In this document: positions 14,001 to 26,000 of the stretch, piece after piece
Position numbering within the stretch: the stretch's first letter is position 1
Layout of the letters: every line of letters begins with the position of its first letter
Assembly: GCF_029076695.1 (NCBI RefSeq)
Contig: NZ_JARFIK010000002.1
Coordinates: forward strand, 186,001-250,000
DNA: 64,000 bases
Source: Adlercreutzia equolifaciens
Lineage (GTDB): Bacteria; Actinomycetota; Coriobacteriia; Coriobacteriales; Eggerthellaceae
Direction: 5' to 3'
The notes under the pieces: model-generated
What the model saw: only the letters and a program-made list of their open reading frames with translations
Database searches by the model: none
Told to the model about the DNA's origin: nothing
Position numbers and translations under genes: made by a program

Positions 14001-17000
14001 GAGAACAAGTGCGCTGCGCTTTCCGTGCCGCGCCCGGCCATGGAGATTCACTCCTATGTGCGCTACGGCAACGAGGACTACACCGAGACGGTGCGCACCG
14101 ATACGAGCGCCTCGGACGGCAACCGCACCGAGGTGACGGTGCCCTACGCCAAGACCTTCACCTACTGGGCCCAGATGCGCAACGAGCCGCGCACGGGCAC
14201 CATGGCCTACTCCACCCTGGACGACTCCGACGTGCGCTTCGATTTCCCCATCGAGTACGAGACGAACATCCGCGGGCTGAAGGCCGACGAGACCGTCGAC
14301 GGCACCACCACCAAGGCCGTGCAGAACGCCTACACCGGCTTCCATGCCTTGAACTACACGGTGCGCAAGCAGCTGATGGCCTGCTTCCCGCTGGACGGCA
14401 TCGGCAAGATTCGCATCACGGGCAAGACCCAGGCCCAGGTGGCCGCCTACGCCACGACGATCAACACCACCGAGGCCGCCAAGGCGAGCACCATTGTGCT
14501 GGCGCCGTACTTCACCGGGGAAGGGGAGGACCGCGCCCTGGCCGGCTTCAAGATCGAGAAGCTGCCGGCCGACGCCCTGCCGGCCGGCGTCGAGGCCACC
14601 TACCAGGTGGGCGACACCTTCCCGCTCAACGACAGCGACGATTTCTTCCTGACCGAGCAGCAGGTGTACGCCATGGGCATCGAGGTGCCCACGGCCTTCG
14701 AGCTGTACTCGTGGAAGGACATGGCCGAGGACGCCGTGGACTACGCCAATCAGCAGGTGATCGTCCAGGGCTACCAGGACTCCAACTTCGAGACCCAGCG
14801 CACCGTCACCGCTACCACCTCGGTGCATATCGAGGGCTTCCGCGAGCTGCCGCTTGATCTGCCCCTGTTCGTCAGCGGCACGGCGGCAAAGAACGGCGAC
14901 GTGCTGCTCTCGGCGGACAACTACACGGTCAACCGTGTGGACAAGTCCCTCATCTTCATTTCGAAGATGTACTACGACGCCGTGTCCCGCGCGGCCTATG
15001 CCGACGTTACCAGCGGCCAGGCCATTCCCGACCTGTCCGACGAGGACGTGAATGCCAACGTCATCGATACCATCAACAAGAAGACCAAAGACGGTAACTA
15101 CGTCAAGTTCGAACTGAAGACCGACGCCCTGGCCAGCGGCGTGCAGTTCTACACCTTCAACGAGAAGGACATCGACGAGGAGGCCGGCGCCGACGGATAC
15201 ACGGCTGTGGCGGCGGCCGACCTGAGCAAGTACGTGCCCACTCTGCGCGCCAGTGGTTCCTCCACCATCAACGTGGCGGTGGCACAGCTGTACGTGAAGA
15301 GCGACGACGGCTACGACCGCGCCTTCCTGGTGCCGACCGAGTCGAGCGACCCCGAGGCCGGCGGCATCACCTACTGGGTGGCCGACAGCGTGCTGGAGGG
15401 CGCCACGGCTGCCGAGAAGGCCACGGCCAAATGGCTGCTGCGCAACGATGAGTACCTTATCGACGCGGAGTACCGCATCAGCGACGACGAGACCGACGAG
15501 GTAACCGGCGAGGTGACCTCCACGGCGGTGCCCAAGGGCAACGTGATCTCGGTGGAGCTGGTGCAGCAGTCTACCGATACCACCTATGCCGTGGTGCATG
15601 TGGTTGTCTCGCTGGGCAAGACCAGCGAGCAGGAGACGGTCGACCCGCTGGCTCAGCTGGTGGGCAAGACCGAGGCCGAGGCCCGCGAGGCCCTGGCTGC
15701 CATGGACGATTACCGCGTGGCCGAGGAGTCGGTGGGCGAGTACAGCTCGAGCCCCGAGGGCACGGTGCTGCGCTTCGAGAAGGGCACGGCGGTTACCGAT
15801 CCCGATACGAAGGAGCCCGTGACCCCCGTGACCATCGTGGTGTCTCTGGGCGAGCGTCCCGTCGGCGAGTTCGAGGCCTTCGAGAAGATGGCCCTGGAGG
15901 AGGCCAAGGCGGCGCTGACCGCCGCTGAGGCCGGCTACGCCATTGCGGAAGTGAAGGAAGAGCAGAGCGATATCTTCAAGGCCGGCGAGATCATCCGCAT
16001 CGAGCGAGCCGGCGAGCCCTACACCGAGGACGTGCCCACGGGCGAGGTCATCACCACGCCGGGCGGCCCGGTGGATCCGGACGATCCGGAGGGCGAGCAG
16101 CTGCCCGATATCGAGACGCCGGTGACCAAGCCGGTGACGCGCATTCCCGTGCGCATTGTGGTGAGCACGGGCCCCACGCCCTTGGGCCAGGAGAGGACGC
16201 TGCTGGCGAACTTGGTGGGCAAGCCCTTCGAGACCGCAGCGGAGGAGGGCGCGCCGTCGGCTAAGGAGTACCTGGAGGAGCTGGGCTACACCCTCGAGGT
16301 CAAGCAGGCCGAAGACGATACGGCCACCGTGGGCGCCATCATCTCCATCGAGCGCGACGGTGCTTTCGTTGCCCCCGATCCCGAGACGGGCAAGGCCAGC
16401 GGTACCCTGGTGGTAACGGTGTGCTCGGGCAAGACGCCCCAGTCCATTCGCGCCGAGCTGTTCAACGGCTGCGTGGGACTGACCGTGGAAGAGGCCACCC
16501 AGAAACTGACCAAGGCCGGCTATGTGGTGGACGTGGACGTCATCCGCGAGTCGAGCGAGACTGTGGCCGAGGGCCGGGTGGCCTGCGTCGGCGTGGTGGA
16601 TGCCGACGACAACGTTATTGTGGGCGATGAGGTGGATCTGGCCCTGAAGAACGTGCGCCTGACCATCTCCACGGGCGCTGCCACCACGGGCGGCGATTTG
16701 TCCTTGCCCGAGGTGGACGATGACGGCAACGTGGATCTGGAGGACTACTTCTCGGAGTGGCTGCCGCTGCGGGGCGAGAAGGCGGGCAACCGCTTTACCC
16801 ATTACACGAGCGGCTCCAACGATTCCCATCATGCCGGCCATTCCGGCTGCTGGGGCTCATCGGGCACCGAGGGCACGGGTACGCTGGCCATTGGCTACAA
16901 GGCCCAAGGTTCGTTCCTGGTGGACTTCCGCCAGGTAGACACTACGCCCAACCCCGGCGGCGTGGGCGTCAGCGGCGGCACCGGCGCCGGCTATGCCACG

Positions 17001-20000
17001 GTAACCCCGGTGGCCCCCGAGGACACGTCCTACATGCAGCAGGGCAACTCCGGCTACTGGTACAACCGCTGCATCATGGACGGCGGCTGGGACTACCACA
17101 ACCAGACCACCCACCATATGTACGGCAGCAAGGACAACAACACCACGGGCAACATCCGCTACGTGTACGATCCCACGTCCACGTCGGTGGCCACCGAGTC
17201 GCAGAGCGGCAACCCGCACTACGACTCCGTGGGCTCTCTGACCTATAACACCGGCGCGAACCTGCGCCTGGTGCAGACGCTGCAGGGCGATGGCTTCGAT
17301 GCCTACTATGTGAAGATCAAGCAGCAGGCTCTGCCGTACCTGAACAGCGTGACGGTGAACTACCGCAGCGGTCAGAGCATGGAAGTGAGCGGCCGTGAGA
17401 TTCGCCAGCAGTACTACGAGAGCCTGAACACCGACCGCACCGGCCTTGACGGCGAGGCGACGGGCACCTCGGTGCAGCTCGATTCCGATGGCAACTACTA
17501 CTTCCGTCTGAACCTGCTGAAGATGGACGGCGATACCCACGTGCCCTCGTTCGGCGTGCCCTCGGCCGCCAACCAGGGCGAGGCCTACCGCGACACCTTC
17601 GAGATGTACGACGAGAACACATCCATCGACTACGTGACCTCCATCGTCTATGACGTGACCGTCAACCAGGGCACCTCGGACGGCGACGGCAATTCGCTGC
17701 TGCCCGACTACGGCCAGTGGATTCCCGACAACCTGACCGCCAGCAACACCTGGGTCGACATCATGTCCTTCGAGGTGACGGGCCGCTTCACCAAGGCGCC
17801 GGGTTCCGATACCACGGCCAGCAACGTGACGGCCACCACTGAGGTGGAAATGACCGTGGGCGGTGCCTACTCCGGCAGCAACTACGTGCATGCCGCGGCC
17901 CAGCGCTACGACTCGCCCAGCCAGCGTGCCGACGGGTCGGTGGACGACGCCCGCGGCTCGTTCTCCTATACGAACTACCACCGCACCGGTGCCTGCCACA
18001 ACAACCGCTACTATTCGTACTATTACGGCTGGCGCGGCCATCACTACCATTACTACACCTTTGACGAGGGCAAGATGCGCCACCTGCGCACCTCGGTGAC
18101 CTTCAGCGTGTACGATAGCCGCAACTACCTGCGCACCTCCATCAAGCGCAACGATGGCTCCTTGGGCGTCCAAGGCAACAGCATGGACACCGCCAACAAC
18201 TCGGACCGCCGCGAATACGCGGCCGACGAGGCCTACTACCTGTCGTTGTACCGTTGGCCGGCCGGCTGGAACTCCACGGGCTACACCGATCACGATTACA
18301 AGTCCTGGGGCAACTACATTACGGCCGCCGACAATCTGCGGGTAAGCGATACCATGCCGGTCATCCAGCCCGACGCCTCCTATGACTATTTCGGCTTCCT
18401 GGGCACGGGCCTCAAGTTCTTCAAGGGCGACGTGACCGCCGTGGAGGAGGGCACGCGCGCCAACTATAACTCGAATATCTGGATGCACCTGAACCCGGTG
18501 ACCAATTACGCCAAGGCCGAGCGTGCCAGCAACTTCGACAAGGTGTACATCACCTTGACCACCCAGGCTTGGACGGAGAGCCTTACCAGTGCCAGCGGCT
18601 ACAAGCGCCAGGAGGACCATGACCGTACCCTGCGCATTCGCGAGGACGGCACCTATCAGGTGGCCGCCGACGGCACCGAGGTGAAAATTTCCGATCAAGG
18701 CTTGGCTTGGCTGTTCACCAAGGGCCTCAACAACGAGGGCGACGCCGTGATCTGGTTCAAGCGCATGGCCGATGCCACGCCGGATTTCGCCGATTACACG
18801 CTGTGGAACAACGCGCCCGAGTATCAGAAGTACTCGGTGGCCACCAACTCCTTTACCCAGGAGACGGCGGGCAACACCGACCATGAGCCGCTTATCATCG
18901 ACCTGGCCGACAACGAGTTCGTCACGGCCTACACGTTGGATCTGGGTCCCTACGGCGGCGACGCCGACGCCACGGCCGAGACGGCCCGCGCCTATGACGG
19001 CGATGCCGGCTCGGGCGCCAATGTGTCCGACTTCGCGCTGCTGGGCCGTCCCTATATCTACAAGGGCCAGCAGAACCCGCTGAACACCAGCCAGGACTAT
19101 CGCGACGCGGCCCTGAACAAGGCCTCCGTGACCCGGGCGCACTTCTATGCGCCCGCCACCCTGCTGGGCTCCTCGGACAAGTCCACCTATTACGCAACGA
19201 GCTACTACATTACCAACGGCACCCGCAAGGAGTTCAACTCCACCTCGTCGAGCGCCTATCGCTGGGTGCCCCGCGAGTCGGGCACCGATACGGCGTGGAT
19301 GACCGGCTACAAGGTAACCTACGGCTACAACGCCGCCATTCAGACCGAGAACAACGGTGCCAAGACCGCCAACTCCTACAACACGGCCAGCGAGTTCTAC
19401 CGCACCTATTACACCACCGATACGAACACCTACGGCTATATTCCCGGCTATACCACCAGCTCGACCTCGAGCACCACCGCGCGCAACACCTATACGGATG
19501 TGAAGTACATCTACGATTACGGCAACGGCGTGTCCGACGACAACTTGACGCCCACCCGCGCCGTCTACGAGGTGCGCTTCAGCAACCGCGCCGATGCCTC
19601 GTCGACCAACCGTCGGGCCGCCCATCTGGATTCGGTGAAGCTGACAAGCGCTTTTGACGAAAACATCTCCACGGCGGCCAGCAAGGTGTTCCGCCTGCAG
19701 AACCTCTACGTGCCGGCCTATCTGGCCGAGGGGGAGGGTTGCGCTCACCACGAGGCGGGCACCTGCCTCGACTACCGGGTGAGCCCCTTCGTCTACGACG
19801 AGGAGACGGAGACTTATGTGGCCTACACCGGCAAGCGCAAGCTTGACGCGGCCGGCCAGTACCAGGTGACCGACGACGGCACGGAACGTCCCATCTACGT
19901 GTCTCAGACGGCGGAGCACTATGCTCCCGGCGAGGAGGAGTTCGTGCGCGCCGAGGCCTGCACTGCCCACGGCAACGCTCGGGCCTGGGATTTGGGCGAT

Positions 20001-23000
20001 GAGGGCCATCCGGTGTGCTTGGAGTGCGACGGCGCCTGGTTCGGCGTGACCACCATCGACTTCACCTACGTGGATGCCGCCGGCGCCCAGCAGAAGAAGA
20101 CCGTCACCTGGGAGCAGCTGGTCAGCGAGGGCCGCGTGAGCGGACCCTACCAGGTGGACGACTTGGGCAACATTGTCTATGACGAGGATCATATGCCCGT
20201 GGCCGACCCCGACGGCGACTACATCATCGACTTCGAGAGCTACTTCCGCAATGCCGTGGAGGTGGACGACGGCTCGAAGACCTATTACGAGAGCACGGTC
20301 GAAGAGGGCAACTCGGGCGAGGGCATTACCTTCGGCACCTACCAGGCCATCGACAAGACCAACACCATCAAGGGATACGGCGAGACCGACAGCTTCAAGG
20401 AGCCCTATGCTCGCGCTATCGTTACCAACCTCTCGGTGTCCTACGTGGCCCCCAATGCCGATCGCCGCTACCCGGAGACGCTGCTCGACTCCGGTCAGTA
20501 TCTGACGCGCTCCAGCCAGAGCACGAAGGTCACGAATACGAACCTCAACTACGCCTTCAAGTACGACGGCACCTTCGTCGACCGTCCGGCCGAGCAGTTC
20601 GCGGCCGCCACGGTGGCCTCGGCCACGCTGTCCTCGGACAACATCCTGGCCCCCGATGACGAGACCAAGGAGAACGGCGCCAACTGGAACTACGATTCCA
20701 CGCCTACCTTCGGCAAGCAGTCCAACGAGTTCCTGGGCACCGACGCGCGCCATCGTTTGACGGTGTCGGTTACCTCCAAGGATCCGAACCTCGAGGGCGC
20801 CACCGTGGCCGGCAAGGCCACGCCCCAGGGCATCATGGACGATACGGCCGCCTACCGCGTGGCCCATAAGATCGGCACCATGGAAACCTCGCTGGTGCGC
20901 GGTCGCAAGCTGGCCACGCCGGTAAACTACGGCACCGCCACGGGAAGCTATGTTTCCGACGACGGCCAGACCACCACGTCCGGCACGTATACCACCAAGA
21001 AGGACACCGTCTTCGCCTACGACATCGAGGATCAGCGAGTCACCGATGTGTTCAGCTACGAGCTGCCCGCAACCGTGAGCGACGTGCCCGACGGCGCCCT
21101 GTACGCCGGCGACTACCTGGAGTATACGCTCTATGTGGGCGCCAATGCCGCCTCCCAGCTGCCCCTGCAGCACACCGACGCGCGCTTCACCGTGAACAAG
21201 GGCCAGCGCATTGTCGGTTGGGAAGTGGTGCGCGAGGACGGCAAGGTGCTCAACACCGTGGGCACCACCTCGGCGGCTACGGGCAGCGAGTGGGGCCCGG
21301 CCCTGGGCGTCTACGACGACGAGGGCAACCTGCTGGAGGATGCCGAGGCCGCTACGGTAACCGCTATGATGCTCGACGGCGCCGGCAACGTGTCGCTGGC
21401 CGACGTGCCCCAGTCCACCGACATGACCCGTTGGTCCACCGGCCGTCGCCAGGTCGTGACGGTCACGCCCGACGCGGCTGCCGAGGCCCTGGCCGAGGCC
21501 GCCGAGGACGCGGCGGAAGGCGAGGGCACCGAGGAAGCAGGCGACGAGAACGATGGGGCCGACGCGGGCGAGAGCGAAGAGGCGGCCGCGCCGGAGTACT
21601 ACGACGAGAACCGCGCCCTGCTGTTCTCCGTGGGCTCGGCCCATCAGCTCATCGGCCCGGGCGAGGGCGTCTATATTCGCGTTATCACCCAGATGACCGA
21701 CGAGTTCGAGTCGGACGTCTACAACAGCCAGGCCAACCGTCTGTTCAACGCCGACGGCGATACGCCGGTGGCGTCGGCGCGCGAGGTGCACGCCAGCTTC
21801 GTGACCACCTCGGCTCCGCTTCACGGCTACATTCAGTATCGCGTGGAAGGCAGCGGTGCCGGCGACAACTACAAGAACTTGAGCGACGAGGGCATGGTGC
21901 ACGCCAATACGGCCGGCGCCGACGGCAAGGCCCTGGCCGGCTCCTCCACCATCAACTACTTCCACGAGTACAACCTGACGGCGGACTTATCCGGCCGCAA
22001 GCAGTACGGCTCCCGTATTGCCTCGCGGGTGACCTTCTACAGCCACGGCACCGCCGCTCGGGCCCGCGATGTGCACAGCGTGGTGGCCAACCGCACCGCC
22101 CAGGGTGCGGCGGCCGCTGACCCCGAGCGTGATGCGAACGGCGTGCTGACCAACGGCACGGGCGCTGTTCCGGCCGTAGGGGAGGCGGGCTGGCTGGCCA
22201 CGTCGCCGCTTGGCCGCGATGCCAACAACCAGCTGACCGCGGTGGCTGCGTCGCGCATGACCACCACCAGTGCCCTGGGCTGGGATACCTACCACTACGA
22301 TGATCCCACCATTGCCATTGCGTGGACGAACAGCTCGCCCACGCGCGGCACGACGGCCAACCAGGACGGCAACCCGGCCCGCATCAGCATTGGCAATCTG
22401 ACCAATCCCACGCTGCACAACAATGACATCACGGTGGCGGTGAACTTCACCAACTCCTTCGACACCGTCAACCAGGTGCCCAACGGCCGTCGCGTCTTCG
22501 AGTTCTACGGCCACAACATTGCCTATCCGAAGGCCACGGTCAACGGCGAGACGAAGCTCACTATCCCGGATAACACCACCACGGGCATGGTGCCCACCTC
22601 CTCGTTCAACATGTCGAACCCCGACGAGTCGGTGAGCGAGCTGGTAAGCCCGGGTCGCAAGAACGTGAAGGTGGAGTACTACGTGCCCCTGAACGGCGAA
22701 AGCGAAGCCGACCTGGCCGCCTTGGAGGCGGCCGAGGCGGCGTGGCCCGAGGGTGTGGTGCGCGCCACCAAGACGGTGGCCTCCGCCGAGGAAGACGTCG
22801 AGGACGCCACTACCGAGCAGCTGCTGGGCGCGTGGTTCCAGGAGGACCAGGACGCCCAGGCGCTTACCGCGTTCATGACCGGCCGCAGCCATCGGGTGGA
22901 GGGCACCGAAAGCGTGCTCGACATCAACCTGTTCCGCGAGGCCATGGCCATGCGCTGGACCTACTTCGACGTGCCCGCTACGGCCGATGGCCTGACTCCC

Positions 23001-26000
23001 TACAAGCTTGACGCCGTCACCCTGGACGGCGTGGGCCGCTTCAACGACACGCGCAGCCTGGCCTCGACGGCCGACATCGCCGACTACTGGACGGGCAGCG
23101 TGTCCATGGACGTGGGGTACACGCACTACTACCATGAGAAGCCGGCGGCCGACGACCCCAGCGCCCAGCCGGGCGACCAGGGCAACTGGCTGACCAAGCA
23201 GGACAATGGCTACACGGTGCCCACCAGCCGCTCCAACAGCCTGACGGTGTATCGTCGCAGTCCCAATACCCAGTTCCAGACCCAGGTGTTCCAGACCCGC
23301 GACGAGGCGGTGTCCGCCTACAACGAGAACGCGCCCCAGAAGACCACCTATGTGGCCGGCGAGGTGTTCTGGTATCGCGATACGCTGAAGAACAACCTGC
23401 TCGACCGTACCGACGCCACCCACACCAACGAGACCACCGCCGGCGAGGGCGAGCTGTACGATGCCGTGTTCTACGAGCGTCTGCCCCTTGACTACCTGAA
23501 GACGGCGGCCCGCGCCGCGGGCTACACCGGCGACGACAACGCCGAGATTACCGCCGCTTATTTGGAGGAGGCCATCAACAACGGCAACCTGGTGTGGAAG
23601 GATCGCAACGGCAAGGATGTGACCGCCGACCGCACGCGCGGTTTGAAGCTGAAGGTCACCCAGGTCTACGAGCAGACCGCGGCCGACTTTGGCGGTTCCA
23701 TGAACTACGATTCCGACGCCTTGGGCATCTGCACCTACGGCGGCGAGAACAATCCCTGCACCCTGGGCGGCACCAGCACCTACAGCTGGGGCAAGACCTA
23801 CACCGACATCGATCCGACGGCAAGCGGAGTCAGCAACGACACGCGCTTCGGCCTGTTCCGCATCGAGTGGGTGTCCGATCCCGATTACCGCGACGCCGAG
23901 GGCGCCGGTCCGGCCTTCGATCCGGCCGAGAGCCGCTTCCTGCCCAAGAACGAGCTGAACGCCGGCTCCGATATTGCCGACAACACGGCTCTGCGCCCGA
24001 CGGATCGTCCCGATGCCGATAGCACCTGCATGGAAGTGGGGGACACTCTCTCCATCGCCTTCCCGGTGCGTGCGGCTCAGGAGAACCTGCCCCAGGTGTA
24101 CAAGGACCTCGATGCTTCCAGCACGGTGGCCACCAACGCCGACGGTACGAAGAACACCACGGGCCTCAAGCCCGCCTATCTGCCGCGCTTCGGCGAGTAC
24201 TACCACTCGGTGTACCACCTGCACTGCGGCCATCCCAGCTGCGTGGCCGGCGGTATGTTCACGAGCCCGTCCGTGGGCTCGGCCGGCTTTACGTTGAGCA
24301 GCGGCCCCATCCAGGACACGAGCCGGGTCTACACCCAGAACGTGGTCATGGACATGGACTCCCTCATCCACGAGGCGGCCTTCACGGCCGACAAGCCCAA
24401 GCATGTGGATACCTACGACATGCTGAAGAACACCGCGACGTTCATTCCCGGCACCGCCAACGACACCAAGTCCAACGGGGCTGTCGCTGAAGGCACCTCC
24501 AGCACCGCCGGCCTGATCAACAGCTACGACTACGGCACCTCGGGCTCCAACGGCCAGCTGATGGACTTCGATGTGCGTACGGCCAACAACAAGCAGAAGG
24601 TCACCTATCTGCTGACGGACAACAGCGGCAAGTACGGTCTGGTGAACTTGACCGATTTGAAGACCAAGCTGCCGAACCGCTATGCCTATGTCACGCTGAA
24701 CAAGACGACGCTCTCCAGCAGCGGCGCCACGGGCTCGGGCTACTGGACCCGCGATTACTTCACGTTCGTGGCCGGTTCCCGTTTCGCCGACGCCGTGAAT
24801 GTCGAGGAGACCGGCGAGACCACCGAGGCCGGCGTGCCCGTGGTGGCCTCGACGGTTGAAGCGGGCCGCACGGTGGCCGTTGCCAACACGGCGTCTGCCA
24901 CCACGGTGTCGGCCACACCGCTTGTTTGGTCGCAGACCCGCGTGCACATGGTGAAGGCGTGGCTCGCCACGTCTTCCGAGATGGTGTCCGATTACGATTC
25001 CCGTTACGGCGCCGCCAACAGCGCCGACGACTACCAGGCCGGCCGCCGCTACAGCGGCAACAACCTGATGGTCACCGGATCGTCGGGCAGTGCGGCGAAG
25101 CTCACGGCCTACCCGGCCTCCGACGTGAACTACGTGGACTACCTGAAACGCTACGCCCTCATCCGCAACGGTCTGGGCGACAACGTGGCTACCTGGGCCT
25201 TCACTGAGAAGGAAATTGAATTCGGCCAGTACGAGGCGGCCCTTGAGTACGCCCAGGACTACACGAGCCGTTTGACTGCCTACAACTACGGCGACCGCAA
25301 CCTCGACGGCGTCGAGTTCACCTACGTCATGCCTCGCGGCGTGGAGCCGGTGCTCGACGACGAGGGCCAGGTAGTCCTTTCTGCCGAACTGCTGAAGTCC
25401 GTCAACGGCTACAGCAACGGCCGTGGCGCCGCCGCCAACGACGGCGCGCCCTATGTGGACGAGACCTATGCGGCCATCGACACCGACAAGGTGCAGGTGG
25501 AAATTCTGCAGACGCCCTATGGCGACTACCACGGCTACGATGCGCCTGCGGAGAACCAGGACCCGGCCGTCTACCGCACGGGCAACGTGATGAAGGCCGA
25601 TATCGATTACTCCGCCGACCCGGCCACCTCCACCTATACCACCGTGGGCAGCTTCGGCACCGAGCGCTACGACGCCGATGGGGCCATTGCGGCCGATCCG
25701 GCCCAGATGGTGGGCGAGCAGTATGTGACCAGCTCGCAGCCGTGGGTGCTCAAGATTACCGTGAAGCAGGATCTGGGCAAGTGGTACGGCCGCGCCATTG
25801 ACAACAGCGCCACCGACGCCGCCGACCCGGATCCGTCGTCCTTGACCGACTGCTACACCGACGGCGGTTACAAGATCCGCGTGGACGTGCGCAGCCATAT
25901 CTTCGGCAACAACGAGGACGAGACGTGGTACGACCGTCTGCTGACCGCGCCGTGGGACAACGAGGCCGGCATCGATAGGGCCGAGGGCCGCGCCGAGCAA

